Position numbers and translations under genes: made by a program
Assembly (NCBI RefSeq): GCF_900111275.1
Contig: NZ_FOGR01000004.1
Span: 620,001 to 684,000 of the forward strand
Direction: 5' to 3'
DNA from: Rhizobium sp. NFR03
GTDB taxonomy: Bacteria; Pseudomonadota; Alphaproteobacteria; Rhizobiales; Rhizobiaceae
DNA: 64,000 nt
In this document: piece after piece, positions 1-9,357 of the stretch
How positions within the stretch are numbered: the stretch's first letter is position 1
Layout of the letters: every line of letters starts with the position of its first letter
Notes under the pieces: model-generated
Database searches by the model: none
Told to the model about the DNA's origin: nothing
Seen by the model: the letters and a program-made list of their open reading frames with translations, nothing else

Positions 1-460
1 GATAGGCGTGAAACCGCGCAGCCGCGTTGGGGATCCGAACTTTCTCCAGCGTGCGAACAGTCTCGGCGCGGGCAGCGGCCTTGTCCATGCCGCGATGACG
101 GATCAAGACCTCGGAGATCTGCCGGCCGATGGTGAAGACGGGGTTGAGCGATGTCATCGGCTCCTGGAAGATCATGGCGATCTCGTTGCCGCGAACGTCG
201 CGCATCTCCCGTTCCGGGATCGTCAGCAGGTCGCGCCCGCCCATGATGGCCGTGCCTTCCGTGCGGCTTGCGCCCTCCTGCAGCAGCCGCATCAGCGCGA
301 GCGATGTCACGCTCTTGCCGGAGCCGGATTCTCCGACGATGGCGACCGTTTCACAAGGCGCGATGTCGAAGGAGACATTGCGCACGACGGACTTCCAGCC
401 ACCGCGATCCGGAAAGGCGACACCGAGATCACGGACGGAAAGGATGGGCTCGCTGGTCAC
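1..460 (-). CDS. Oligopeptide-type ABC importer ATPase (OppD/DppD-like), truncated by window edge
   Basis: Only the first 153 codons lie in the window; the gene runs off the left edge. It is the cytoplasmic ATPase of a peptide-type ABC importer. Visible are the Walker A motif GESGSGKS (residues 43-50) and the Q-loop in [12 protein letters not shown] (about 97-108), typical of the OppD/DppD branch. I chose the GTG at 460 because AAAGGAG sits just upstream and overlaps the stop of the preceding transferase gene; no ATG is better placed. It follows gene 474-2279 by 13 bp in the same operon and should energise the permeases at 2294-4122. The signature motif and Walker B lie outside the window. 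Confidence 0.85.
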   Translation of the reverse strand, partial: MTSEPILSVRDLGVAFPDRGGWKSVVRNVSFDIAPCETVAIVGESGSGKSVTSLALMRLLQEGASRTEGTAIMGGRDLLTIPEREMRDVRGNEIAMIFQEPMTSLNPVFTIGRQISEVLIRHRGMDKAAARAETVRTLEKVRIPNAAARFHAY

Positions 461-473
461 GGATGAGGCTCCT

Positions 474-2279
474 TTATCGACCAATGGCATAGGCCTGCAT
501 GAGCCGTGGCGTCGCCGCCGCGCGCAAGAGGCCGGAAGGATCGCGCTGGGCGGCCGTCAGCCGGCCGATGCTCCAGGGGTCGGACACCGTCAGGCGGTGT
601 CCGCGCCGCTCCAGCTCTGCAAGCGTCGCATCGCCGAAGGACCGCTCGATCGTAAGGTTGCCCGGCTCCCGGGTGCGTGGATGGAACGACCCCGGAAAAT
701 GCGTCGTGTGGAAGAGTGGCTGATCAATCGTCGCCTGCAGGTCGCCGCCGTGATGAACATAGCGCAGGAAAAAGGAGAGCTGCCATTGATCCTGCTGGTC
801 GCCGCCTGGGGTGCCGAACGCAATGCGACGACCATCCTCGTGAAGGGCGATCGATGGCGTCAGCGTCGTACGCGGGCGCTTGCCCGGCGCAAGCGAGGTC
901 GGCAGGTCGGGCGTCATCCAGAACATCTGAGCACGGCTGTTCAGGCAGAAACCGAGCTTGGGAATGATCGGCGACGATTGCAGCCATCCGCCGGAGGGCG
1001 TGGCCGAAACCATGTTGCCCCAGCGGTCGATGACATCGATATGCACGGTGTCGCCGCGCTTTTCGGAGAGGTGCGACATGGTCGGCTCATAGACAGCACC
1101 CGCCGTCATGCCCTCGGCGTTCAGCATGGCCATCGTGCGGTCGTGCAGCGTCTCGAAACCGGGAAGACGCCCGGCATCGAGGTCGAGGGATGCCATGTCC
1201 ATGCGGATCTTGCGCCGCCGCTCGTCGTTGTAGGCGTCAGACAGCAGTGTCTCGATCGGGATGTCGGAGTAAGCAGGGTCGCCATAATAGACGTCGCGGT
1301 CGGCAAAGGCGAGCTTCATGGCCTCGGTGACGACATGGACGAAATCCGGACCATTGGCATCCATGGCGGCGAGATCGAAACCCTTCAGCAGCGCCAGCGA
1401 CTGGAGAAGCACCGGCCCTTGCCCCCACGGTCCCGTCTTTGCCACCTGCCAGCCGTGGTAGTCATAGGTCTGCGGGGCCTCGACATGGGCCGACCAGCCG
1501 GCAAGGTCTTCGCCGGAGAGAACGCCCCGGTGGCGCGCGCCGCTGCCGTCCATAACCTCGGCATCGCGCAGGTAATCCACGATGGCTTCGGCCACGAAGC
1601 CGCGATAGAAGGCGTTGCGCGCTGCCTCGATGCCTGGCTCCCGCCCGCCGGCAGCCTCCGCCTCGACGACGATCCGCCCCCAGGTTTCGGCCAGCACGGG
1701 ATTGCGGAACAGGGACAGCGGCGCGGGCGCCGCCCCGCCCGGCATCCAGGTCTCGTAGGATGTCGGCCATTCCGTCTCGAAGAAGCCGGCCAGGCCTTCG
1801 ATCGTCGCGGAAACGCGCGCAAGCGTCGGATGCCCCTCGGCGGCGTAGAAGATCGCGGGTTCCAGCACCTCGCGGACGGTCATCGTGCCGTAGTCCCGCA
1901 GCATCAGCATCCAGCCGTCGAAGGAGCCGGGAATGACGGTTGCCAGCAGGCCGTTGCCGGGGATGATCGAGAGCCCTTCGCCGCGATAATGCTCGAGCGT
2001 CGCACCGGCCGGCGCGGTGCCCTGCGCACAGATGACCTCCGTGCGGCCGGTCTTGGCCGAATAGAAAATTGCCGGCAGGTCTCCGCCGGGGCCGTTAAGG
2101 TGGGGCTCAACGATCTGGAGCACGAAGCCGGTGGCGACCGCGGCGTCGAAGGCGTTGCCGCCCTTTTCCAGAATGCTCATGCCCACGGCCGAGGCGATCC
2201 AGTGGGTTGATGCCACGGTGCCGAACGTGCCGAGGATCTCGGGACGGGTGGTGAACGGTGTCTTGACGGGAGGAAGCAT
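474..2279 (-). CDS. ggt: Gamma-glutamyltransferase family protein
   Basis: A 601-residue Ntn-hydrolase of the gamma-glutamyltranspeptidase family, which cleaves or transfers the gamma-glutamyl group of glutathione and gamma-glutamyl peptides. The proenzyme cleaves itself before a conserved threonine, seen here as Thr411 in [11 protein letters not shown]. Family patterns [11 protein letters not shown] (residues 40-50), NGPGGD (62-67) and [11 protein letters not shown] are present. There is no signal peptide, so unlike the periplasmic E. coli enzyme it probably acts in the cytoplasm after import. It is embedded between the permeases (2294-4122) and ATPase (1-460) of a peptide importer, which points to gamma-glutamyl peptides as the imported substrate. 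The exact substrate is inferred; cephalosporin acylases share the fold. Confidence 0.88.
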   Translation of the reverse strand: MLPPVKTPFTTRPEILGTFGTVASTHWIASAVGMSILEKGGNAFDAAVATGFVLQIVEPHLNGPGGDLPAIFYSAKTGRTEVICAQGTAPAGATLEHYRGEGLSIIPGNGLLATVIPGSFDGWMLMLRDYGTMTVREVLEPAIFYAAEGHPTLARVSATIEGLAGFFETEWPTSYETWMPGGAAPAPLSLFRNPVLAETWGRIVVEAEAAGGREPGIEAARNAFYRGFVAEAIVDYLRDAEVMDGSGARHRGVLSGEDLAGWSAHVEAPQTYDYHGWQVAKTGPWGQGPVLLQSLALLKGFDLAAMDANGPDFVHVVTEAMKLAFADRDVYYGDPAYSDIPIETLLSDAYNDERRRKIRMDMASLDLDAGRLPGFETLHDRTMAMLNAEGMTAGAVYEPTMSHLSEKRGDTVHIDVIDRWGNMVSATPSGGWLQSSPIIPKLGFCLNSRAQMFWMTPDLPTSLAPGKRPRTTLTPSIALHEDGRRIAFGTPGGDQQDQWQLSFFLRYVHHGGDLQATIDQPLFHTTHFPGSFHPRTREPGNLTIERSFGDATLAELERRGHRLTVSDPWSIGRLTAAQRDPSGLLRAAATPRLMQAYAIGR

Positions 2280-2293
2280 GGTCAGCTTTCGGA

Positions 2294-3178
2294 TCAGGTT
2301 TCACGCGGGTCGAGGGCGTCGGCAAGGCCGTCGCCCAGGAGATTGAAGGCGATGACGACGGTGAAGATCGCCGCCCCCGGCGACAGCGCCATCCAGGGCG
2401 CCTGACCGAGAAAGTTCTTTGCCGTATTCAGCATGGAGCCCCAGGAAGGCGATGGCGGCTGCTGGCCGAGACCGAGGAACGAGAGCGACGCTTCGGCGAT
2501 GATCGCCGTCGCGATGGTCAGGGTTGCCTGAACGACGATAGGTGGCAACACGTTGGGGAAGATGTAGCGCCAGAGGATGCGGGGATGCCGAAGCCCGACG
2601 GAGCGTGCGCCCTCCACATAGTCTTCAGTCTTGACTGCCAGCACCTGCCCGCGCGTCAGTCGCACGAACACCGGCATGGCGGAAAGGCCGATGGCAATCA
2701 TGGCGTTGCCGAGCGAGGGACCGAGGAAAGCAGCAAGGGCAATGGCCAGGATCAGAAACGGCATGGCAAGGAAGGCTTCGGTCATGCGTGACACGATCTG
2801 GTCGAGCCAGCCTCCGAAATAGCCGGACACGAGCCCGATCGGCACCCCGATCACGACCGCGATCAACACCGAGACGATACCGGCCGAAAGTGACGCCCGC
2901 GTGCCCCAGACAAGGCGCGAGAGAATATCGCGGCCGATCTCGTCCGTGCCCAGCCAATGCGCGGCAGATGGCGCCTTGCGGATCGCGCTCCAGCTCGTCG
3001 CCATGGGATCGGGCAGGGGGAGAATTGGTGCCAGCAACGCGACGAGCGCAAAGAAGGCGACGATAACGAGCCCGACGAGCGCGGCACGGTTTGCCGCGAG
3101 CTTGCGCCAGGAGCGGCGGAACGGGGTGTCGCGCAGGAGCGCGGCCGGTGGGACTTCGGTGGTTGCGGTGATCGTCAC
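2294..3178 (-). CDS. Oligopeptide-type ABC importer permease (DppC/OppC-like)
   Basis: A 294-residue inner-membrane permease with the BPD_transp_1 fold. It has one N-terminal membrane segment, the loop HWLGTDEIGRDILSRLVWG typical of DppC/OppC subunits, and the EAA loop near EGARSVGLRHPRILWRYIFPNVLPP that contacts the ATPase. The open frame extends further upstream, but the GTG at 3178 overlaps the stop of the upstream permease as GTGA, so I take that start; it gives the usual family length. It pairs with the DppB-like subunit 3175-4122. Confidence 0.9.
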   Translation of the reverse strand: MTITATTEVPPAALLRDTPFRRSWRKLAANRAALVGLVIVAFFALVALLAPILPLPDPMATSWSAIRKAPSAAHWLGTDEIGRDILSRLVWGTRASLSAGIVSVLIAVVIGVPIGLVSGYFGGWLDQIVSRMTEAFLAMPFLILAIALAAFLGPSLGNAMIAIGLSAMPVFVRLTRGQVLAVKTEDYVEGARSVGLRHPRILWRYIFPNVLPPIVVQATLTIATAIIAEASLSFLGLGQQPPSPSWGSMLNTAKNFLGQAPWMALSPGAAIFTVVIAFNLLGDGLADALDPRET

Positions 3179-4122
3179 AATGCGGCCCTCATGCGGGGGT
3201 TGAGGAGAACGTAGAGGACATCGGCAAGAAGATTCATGAGAATGAAGCCGACGGCCGTGCACAGCACCACGCCCTGGACGACTGCGTAGTCGCGGTTGAA
3301 CACGGCATCCACGATCAGCTTTCCAAAGCCCGGAATGGTGAAGATCTGCTCGGTGAGGACGGCGCCGGCGAGCAAATCGCCGAACAGCAACGCCGAGAGC
3401 GTGACGATAGGCAGGAGAGCGTTACGGAAACCGTGTTCGAGCACGACCACCCGCGGGGACAGGCCTTTCGCTCGCGCGGTGCGGACGTAGTCGGCCTTGA
3501 GCGCGCCCAGCATGGCCGAGCGCGTGTGGCGCATGAGTGTGGCTGCAAGGGGCGTGGAGAGCACGAAGGCGGGCATGATCATCGTCTCCAGCGCCCGCAC
3601 CGGATCGGAAAAGAGAGGCGCGTAGCCGGACGCGGGTAGCCATCCGAGATTGACCGAGACGAGCAGGATCAACATGATCCCGAGCCAGAAATTGGGAACC
3701 GAGAGGCCCGACAAGGCGACGAGATTGGCCGCGACATCCAGCGCCGAATTCTTGCGCACCGCCGCCAGAATGCCTGCGGGGATCCCGATGCCCATGGCGA
3801 TGATCATGGCGAGCACGGCGAGCTGGATGGTGACGGGCAGCTTCTCGGCGATCAGCTCGGTGACCGGCTGGTTGGTGCGCAGCGAGATACCGAGGTCGCC
3901 ATGGAGCAGATCACGGAACCAGTAGATATACTGCCAGACGATGGGATCGTTGAGGTGGTATTTCGCACGCAGGAATTCGATGGTCGCGGGATCGCGCTCC
4001 TCGCCCGCCAGCGCCAGGATGGGATCTCCGGGCAGGAGCTTCTGGAGCAGGAAAACGAATACCGACACGATGAGAAGCGTCGGAATGGCGACGAGAAGGC
4101 GCTTGGCGATATAGCTTGTCAT
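3175..4122 (-). CDS. Oligopeptide-type ABC importer permease (DppB/OppB-like)
   Basis: A 315-residue inner-membrane permease. The N-terminus (IAKRLLVAIPTLLIVSV) and the motif LLPGDP are hallmarks of DppB/OppB subunits, and about six membrane segments are visible. The EAA loop is at DYVRTARAKGLSPRVVVLEH. It lies 63 bp after the binding protein gene and overlaps the next permease by 4 bp, so the two permeases are translationally coupled. Together with 2294-3178 it forms the membrane channel of the putative gamma-glutamyl-peptide importer. Confidence 0.92.
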   Translation of the reverse strand: MTSYIAKRLLVAIPTLLIVSVFVFLLQKLLPGDPILALAGEERDPATIEFLRAKYHLNDPIVWQYIYWFRDLLHGDLGISLRTNQPVTELIAEKLPVTIQLAVLAMIIAMGIGIPAGILAAVRKNSALDVAANLVALSGLSVPNFWLGIMLILLVSVNLGWLPASGYAPLFSDPVRALETMIMPAFVLSTPLAATLMRHTRSAMLGALKADYVRTARAKGLSPRVVVLEHGFRNALLPIVTLSALLFGDLLAGAVLTEQIFTIPGFGKLIVDAVFNRDYAVVQGVVLCTAVGFILMNLLADVLYVLLNPRMRAAL

Positions 4123-4185
4123 CGGCGGGCCTCACGGCGGGAAGGGTGTCGGCGGGACGCATGCCCCGCCGAAAGAGACGTATGA

Positions 4186-5694
4186 TTACTCAGCCTTATC
4201 CATGCCCCGCAGGCGGATCAGGCCATCGGGATAGGGCTTGAAGCCGGTGACGTTCTTGTCGAAGGCGTAGATGTACGACTGGTTTCCCAGATAGATGATC
4301 GGCAGATCGTCCTGCATGATGGCATTGGCGGCATCGTACTTCGCCTTGCGGGCGACCGGATCGGTGACCGTGCGGGCTTCGTCGAGAAGCGCGTCGAGCT
4401 TCGGATTGCAGTATTTCACGTCGTTCTGCCCACCCTTGCAGGTGATGAACTGGTGAATATTGCCATCGGGATCCAGCCGCCCGGACCAGTCGGAACGGGA
4501 TATCTGGAAGTCGCCCGAGCTTTGCGCAGCAAGAAGTGTGGTGAACTCGGTCGCCTGAAGCGAGACGTTGAAGCCGGCTTCGGCCACCATGGATTGGACG
4601 ACCTGCATGGCCTGCAGTGTTACCGGCACGTTGGCCGCCTGAAGCTGGATATCGACGGAGGTGACGCCTGCCTCCGCCATCAGCGCCTTGGCCTTCTCGA
4701 TGTCGCGGGCGGGAACAGGGAAGGTCTTGTCGAACCAGGGACTTTCCGGAGGAAACGGCTGGTTTCCCGCCGCCTGCGTGCCCTCGTAGACGACCTGATT
4801 GATAGCATCGCGGTCGATCGCCAGCGAGAAGGCCTGACGGACGCGCTTGTCCTTGCCGAGCGGGTTGTCGGCGCGGGCGCCGTTTGCAACGTTCACATAG
4901 AGGGCCTGATAGCCAAGGCCGATGACGGTCTCGCTCTTCAGGCTGGCGTCAGCGGCTACCGAAGCCGCGTCCGTCGCCGAAACCCGCTCCACCATGTCGA
5001 GGTCGCCCGAGCGCAGATTGGCGAGACGCACTGTCGAATCGGGAATGGGCAGGTAGGTGACGCGATCGAGCGGATAGGCCGCGGCATCCCAGTGCCCGGC
5101 GAATTTCTCCAGCACGATGCGGTCCTGCTGGATACGCTCGACGAAGCGATACGGCCCGGAGCAGACGGGTTTCGCGCCGAAATTCGCGCCGCTCGCTGCG
5201 GCCGCCTTCGGCGAGACCATCATGCCGGCCCGGTCGGACAGCTGTGCCAGAAGCGACACATCCGGCTTTCCGAGCTTGAAGGTCACCTGATAGGGACCGG
5301 TCGCAGCGACACTCTCGACGGAGGCGAGCTCGCTCTTGCGGCGGGACTCGGGAAGGGTCTTCATGCGCTCGATATTGTAAACGACGGCTTCGGCGTTGAA
5401 GGGCTCACCGTCATGGAAGCGTGCGTCCTGGCGCAGGTTCATGACAAGGCTGCGCGCGTCGTCCGACCATGTCCAGTCGGTTGCGAGCTGTGGCACGATC
5501 TGCAGATCGGTGGAGATATCCACCAGCTTGTCGCAGAGCGCGGCGTAGACGATACGGCCGACATAAGTGCGCGACTGGGCCGGGTCGAGAACGTCGGCAT
5601 CGTCGAGAAGGCCGATGCGAAGGTCGGCCGAAAGGGCGGGACCGGCAAGCGCGGTCGACAGGAGGAGGCAGGTGGCGAGGCGGCGAAAGGTCAT
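4186..5694 (-). CDS. ABC importer substrate-binding protein, peptide family (SBP_bac_5)
   Basis: A 502-residue periplasmic solute-binding protein of the dipeptide/nickel-type family 5. The start at 5694 gives a clean signal peptide (MTFRRLATCLLLSTALAGPALSA), whereas the longer open frame adds about 100 unlikely residues. Family features include DVLDPAQSRTYVGRIVYAALCDKLVD near the N-terminus and RQAFSLAIDRDAINQVVYEG in the middle. It delivers ligand to permeases 2294-4122. The GntR gene 5727-6509 lies 32 bp upstream in the same transcription unit. Ligand unknown; the neighbouring gamma-glutamyltransferase suggests gamma-glutamyl peptides or glutathione. Confidence 0.9.
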   Translation of the reverse strand: MTFRRLATCLLLSTALAGPALSADLRIGLLDDADVLDPAQSRTYVGRIVYAALCDKLVDISTDLQIVPQLATDWTWSDDARSLVMNLRQDARFHDGEPFNAEAVVYNIERMKTLPESRRKSELASVESVAATGPYQVTFKLGKPDVSLLAQLSDRAGMMVSPKAAAASGANFGAKPVCSGPYRFVERIQQDRIVLEKFAGHWDAAAYPLDRVTYLPIPDSTVRLANLRSGDLDMVERVSATDAASVAADASLKSETVIGLGYQALYVNVANGARADNPLGKDKRVRQAFSLAIDRDAINQVVYEGTQAAGNQPFPPESPWFDKTFPVPARDIEKAKALMAEAGVTSVDIQLQAANVPVTLQAMQVVQSMVAEAGFNVSLQATEFTTLLAAQSSGDFQISRSDWSGRLDPDGNIHQFITCKGGQNDVKYCNPKLDALLDEARTVTDPVARKAKYDAANAIMQDDLPIIYLGNQSYIYAFDKNVTGFKPYPDGLIRLRGMDKAE

Positions 5695-5726
5695 CGGCAG
5701 GCATCCTTCGGAGAGGGGAGGAGGGA

Positions 5727-6509
5727 TCAGGTGAGTTCGATCAAAGACTCTATGCCCGCGTCGGTGCTGGTGTCGGAGGAGGACGACGGCTCCGCTGGAA
5801 CCCCCGCTGGCACGGGTTCCAGAGACGTTTGACGGATCAGAATTTCCTGGATCAGCAGGAGATGGTCGCGCATCGCTTCGCCGGCCCCCACGGGATCGCG
5901 CGCCTCGATGGCATCGATGATGGCGGAATGCTGACCCTTGGTGGTCTCGCGGGAATTGGCAAGCGTTCGAGCGCGCTCGCGAATGACCCGCCAAGTCTCG
6001 TCCTGACGGATTTTGTTCACCGTGTCGAACAGAGCAAGGAAAAGGCCGTTGCGGGCGCTGGCGGCGATTTGCCGATGCAGCGCGCCGTCCCAGAGTTCAC
6101 GCGCATCCGCATCTTCCGTCTGGCCGATGCGGACGGTGAGCTCGCGCATGCGGGCAATCTCGTCCGCCGTGGCGCGGACAGCGGCAAGCTGCGCCAGCGG
6201 CGGCTCGATCCGTAGCCGGACTTCCATGATCTCAGTGAAATTGGTTGCGAGAGGCGGCCGGCCGCCGTCCGTCCGGATCTCCTGTGGGCGGCGTCCGGCG
6301 TAGGTGCCCGAGCCTTGGAGACGCCAGACCAAACCATCCGCTTCGAGAACTTCCAGCGCTCGCCGTATGGCACCCCGGCTGACGCCGAAGGTTTCCGACA
6401 AGGCCCGCTCGGTTGGAAGCTTCGTTTCCTCGCGTCCGGCCAGGGTTGCGAGAAGCGTGCGAAGCTTTTCGAGAGCGATAGCGGAGTTATCGAGGACCGA
6501 TGCAATCAT
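5727..6509 (-). CDS. GntR-family transcriptional regulator (FadR/FCD type)
   Basis: A 260-residue DNA-binding regulator. The winged helix-turn-helix spans about residues 15-70 (KLPTERALSETFGVSRGAIRRAL) and is followed by an all-helical FCD ligand domain containing ELWDGALHRQIA and a conserved HSAIIDAIEARD. I take the ATG at 6509; the longer frame would need a TTG start. It is the first gene of the peptide-importer/gamma-glutamyltransferase operon, so it is probably an autoregulated local repressor. Its likely operator (6513-6536) abuts the start codon. Inducer unknown. Confidence 0.85.
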   Translation of the reverse strand: MIASVLDNSAIALEKLRTLLATLAGREETKLPTERALSETFGVSRGAIRRALEVLEADGLVWRLQGSGTYAGRRPQEIRTDGGRPPLATNFTEIMEVRLRIEPPLAQLAAVRATADEIARMRELTVRIGQTEDADARELWDGALHRQIAASARNGLFLALFDTVNKIRQDETWRVIRERARTLANSRETTKGQHSAIIDAIEARDPVGAGEAMRDHLLLIQEILIRQTSLEPVPAGVPAEPSSSSDTSTDAGIESLIELT

Positions 6510-6512
6510 AAT

Positions 6513-6536
6513 GGTTCGAACCAATTTGAATTGGTT
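6513..6536. promoter_or_regulatory. Candidate GntR operator: two overlapping palindromes
   Basis: GGTTCGAACC (6513-6522) is a perfect 10-bp palindrome. It overlaps AACCAATTTGAATTGGTT (6519-6536), which has perfect 8-bp arms around TG. The site ends 3 bp upstream of the GntR start codon, where autoregulatory GntR operators are often found. A weak TTGACT -35-like element on the minus strand lies at 6563-6568. Binding is inferred. Confidence 0.5.
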
Positions 6537-6664
6537 GTTATGCAATCAGCAGCGCACTGTGGAGTCAAGCCATTTTCTTAGGCAGTGATAGATTTTGCCT
6601 ATTTATTGGAACATTCAGTCGCGGAGCCTGGGGCAGTATACGGACGCGTTACCGCAGCGCTGCT

Positions 6665-8332
6665 TCATACGAGATGGCGGCGTCTCGGATCGGGCACGGG
6701 GACCGCTTCGATGAGGGCCTGCGTATAGGCATTGCGGGGAGTCTCGAATACGGACCGGCGCGAGCCCATCTCGACGATACGGCCCGACCGCATCACCGCG
6801 ACGTTATGGGACATCTGCTCGATCACCGCCATGTCATGCGAGATCAGCAGATAGGCGAGCCCCATCGTTTCCTGGAGTTCCAGCATCAGATCGAGCACGT
6901 GGGCTCTGACGGAAACGTCGAGGGCTGCCACGCTTTCGTCCGCGACAATCAGCTTCGGGCCGAGCGCCAGAGCGCGCGCAATACAGATCCTTTGGCGCTG
7001 GCCGCCTGAAAATTCGTGCGGATAGCGGCTTGCGGAATCCGGCGCGAGACCGACCCGGCGGAGAAGGTCGGCCACCCGATCCTCGCGTTCACCTTTGTTT
7101 GCCAGTCCATGAATGACGAGGGGTTCGGCAATCGCTGCGCCGACCGCCATGCGGGGATCAAGAGAGGCATAGGGGTCCTGGAAGATCATCTGTGCGCAGC
7201 GGCGCACGGGGCGCATCTGGCGCTGGCTCAATCCGGCGATATTCCTGTTGTCGATGACGACATTGCCCTTGAATGGCAGGAGGCCGAGAACGGCTTTCCC
7301 AGTTGTGGACTTACCCGAACCGCTTTCGCCCACGAGACCCAGCGTCTGGCCGGGCAGAATCTCGAAGGACACATCGCTGACGACCGGCAATGGCGGGGTC
7401 TTGCCGAACAGCCAGCCTGTCGCCTTGCCGTAGGTGACGTCCAGCTTCTGAACGGTGAGAACCGGCTGACGATCCGCTGCTGGTGGTTGGGCCGGCTGCG
7501 CCCCCTTTCGCGGCGGCCCTTCAGTGCCGGAGCAGGAGCCCAGCCGCGGCACGGCCGCCAGAAGTTCGCGTGTGTATCTCTCCCTCGGAGCACCGAAGAG
7601 CGGCACGGCTTCGCCCTGCTCGATGATGCGGCCGGACTGCATGATGATGACGCGGTCGGCCATCTGGGCGACGACGCCCATGTCGTGGGTGATGAGAACG
7701 ACGGAGGCGCCGAACTCGCGCTTCAATTCGTTGATAAGCCTGAGGATCTGCGCCTGAACCGTGACGTCGAGCGCCGTCGTCGGCTCGTCGGCGATCAACA
7801 CCTTCGGCCGGCATGACAGCGCCATCGCGATCATCACCCGCTGGCGCATGCCGCCGGACAGTTCGTGCGGATACTGCTTCAGCCGCTTGGCGGGCTCGGA
7901 CATGTGGACGGCATCGAGCATGCGCAACGCCGTGGCATCGGCGCTTTTCCCTTCCGACCCCTGATGTTCGCGGATCGCCTCGGTCAGTTGCGCGCCGATG
8001 GACATGACCGGATTGAGGGATGTCATCGGCTCCTGGAACACCATGGCGATATCGCCACCGCGCACGCTGCGCATGGCCCGGTTCGGCAGCCGTGAAAGTT
8101 CGCGACCCTCCAAGGCGATGCTGCCGGATGCGATCTGCAGCGACGTCTTCGGGAGAAGCCCCATGATGGCGAGCGACGTCACGGACTTGCCCGAGCCGCT
8201 TTCTCCGGCGATGCAGAGTGTCTCACCGGCAGTCAACGAAAAGCTGACGTCGTCGATGACGCGCCGCAGGCCCTCTGGCGTGCGCGCGTCCACGCAGAGC
8301 TTGTCAACTGCAAGAACCGAAGCGGGGATCAT
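6665..8332 (-). CDS. Oligopeptide-type ABC importer double ATPase (DppD-DppF fusion)
   Basis: One 555-residue polypeptide carries both ATPases of a peptide importer. The first half has Walker A GESGSGKS (residues 43-50), signature LSGGMRQRV (about 158-166) and Walker B VLIADEPT; the second has Walker A GESGSGKS (335-342), signature FSGGQRQRI and Walker B LIVADESVAALD, where Ser replaces the usual Pro after the catalytic Glu. They are joined by a Pro/Ala-rich linker (about 270-290). The ATG at 8332 overlaps the stop of the formamidase gene as TGATG; a GTG three bases earlier is possible. It is the last gene of the amiC-led operon and should power permeases 11015-12785. Confidence 0.92.
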   Translation of the reverse strand: MIPASVLAVDKLCVDARTPEGLRRVIDDVSFSLTAGETLCIAGESGSGKSVTSLAIMGLLPKTSLQIASGSIALEGRELSRLPNRAMRSVRGGDIAMVFQEPMTSLNPVMSIGAQLTEAIREHQGSEGKSADATALRMLDAVHMSEPAKRLKQYPHELSGGMRQRVMIAMALSCRPKVLIADEPTTALDVTVQAQILRLINELKREFGASVVLITHDMGVVAQMADRVIIMQSGRIIEQGEAVPLFGAPRERYTRELLAAVPRLGSCSGTEGPPRKGAQPAQPPAADRQPVLTVQKLDVTYGKATGWLFGKTPPLPVVSDVSFEILPGQTLGLVGESGSGKSTTGKAVLGLLPFKGNVVIDNRNIAGLSQRQMRPVRRCAQMIFQDPYASLDPRMAVGAAIAEPLVIHGLANKGEREDRVADLLRRVGLAPDSASRYPHEFSGGQRQRICIARALALGPKLIVADESVAALDVSVRAHVLDLMLELQETMGLAYLLISHDMAVIEQMSHNVAVMRSGRIVEMGSRRSVFETPRNAYTQALIEAVPVPDPRRRHLV

Positions 8333-9276
8333 CACGAAAATACGATTCTTGGGAAATAGAAGGATACGACCCAGTTGGGCATATCGACGATCTCGCTGAT
8401 CCGGAGATCACCGCAGACGGAGCAGAGCATGTAGGCATCGACAGGGCTCATGCCATGTTCGGCGACCAGCAGATCGATCATCCGCATGACGCTTTCGCGG
8501 GCGCCCGTCATCAGGTCGGGCCCGATCCCCGTGGTGACCTCATAGCCCATGCCGTCTAGATGGCGTGTCACCGGCTCCGTCGTGGTGAAGCGCGGGCTTT
8601 GAAGCCGCGCGTCCTTGACGAGTTCGATGGTCGCTTCGACTTCCATTTGGCTCTCGATGGCGGTGCCGCAAACTTCGCCGTCCCCCTGGGCCGCATGCGT
8701 GTCGCCAATCGAGAAGAGCGCGCCCTCGACTTCGACCGGCAGGTAGAGCGTGACGCCCGACGTCAGGTCGCGAATATCGAGATTGCCGCCCACACGGCGG
8801 GGTGGCACGACGGAATGAAGACCCGGTTCGGCCGGTGCGACCCCGATCGTGCCGGCGAAAGGCTTCAGCGGCACCTTGCCGCCGGGTCCGAAGAGCGATG
8901 GCGCCATGGTGTTGGCATCATAGGTCCAGACATGCAGGGCAGGGTCCTTGAATTGATCCGCAAGCAGCCCGAAACCGGGAATATTGGCCGTCCAGCCAAC
9001 GCCGGAGGGAATAAACCGGCGGATCGTGACCTTGAGCGCATCGCCTGGGGTCGCACCCTCGACATATACAGGGCCGGTGACCGGGTTGATCTTTCCGAAA
9101 TCGAGCGCTGCAAGGCTCTCAAGTGTCGAACCGGCCCCGAGCTGCCCGCCGGACGAGTCCAGGCATTCGAAGTGAATGGTCTCGCCCGGTTTGGCGACGA
9201 CGGCCGGTTCGAAGTCCTTGTTCCAGCCGAAATTATGCTGGGCGCGGTGAATGGTGTAGGTGCAAGCGACGCACAT
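8332..9276 (-). CDS. Acetamidase/formamidase family protein
   Basis: A 314-residue amide hydrolase of the FmdA_AmdA family, which releases ammonia from formamide, acetamide or related amides. Family patterns include GDTHAAQGDGEVCGTAIE (active-site region), an N-terminal HNFGWN and a C-terminal LLVAEHGMSPVDAYMLCSVCGDLRISEIVD. The ATG at 9276 is preceded by GAGGGGAACACC, a good ribosome site; the longer frame lacks one. It lies between the binding protein (9358-10977) and the double ATPase, and the operon starts with AmiC/AmiR-type amide-sensing genes. The importer therefore probably brings in the amide substrate, or a peptide-like precursor of it. Natural substrate unknown. Confidence 0.85.
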   Translation of the reverse strand: MCVACTYTIHRAQHNFGWNKDFEPAVVAKPGETIHFECLDSSGGQLGAGSTLESLAALDFGKINPVTGPVYVEGATPGDALKVTIRRFIPSGVGWTANIPGFGLLADQFKDPALHVWTYDANTMAPSLFGPGGKVPLKPFAGTIGVAPAEPGLHSVVPPRRVGGNLDIRDLTSGVTLYLPVEVEGALFSIGDTHAAQGDGEVCGTAIESQMEVEATIELVKDARLQSPRFTTTEPVTRHLDGMGYEVTTGIGPDLMTGARESVMRMIDLLVAEHGMSPVDAYMLCSVCGDLRISEIVDMPNWVVSFYFPRIVFS

Positions 9277-9357
9277 GGTGTTCCCCTCGATAAGCTTGCC
9301 TATATTTTTTGACGCACCCTCTGCCAAGATCCGGGAAGAGGGTGCATCCTGGGATGT

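Noticed and set aside
129-2210. A 693-codon plus-strand open frame opposite the gamma-glutamyltransferase gene
   Set aside because: It is the antisense frame of a clear, intact family member in GC-rich DNA. Its translation is Arg-, Gly- and His-rich without any domain.
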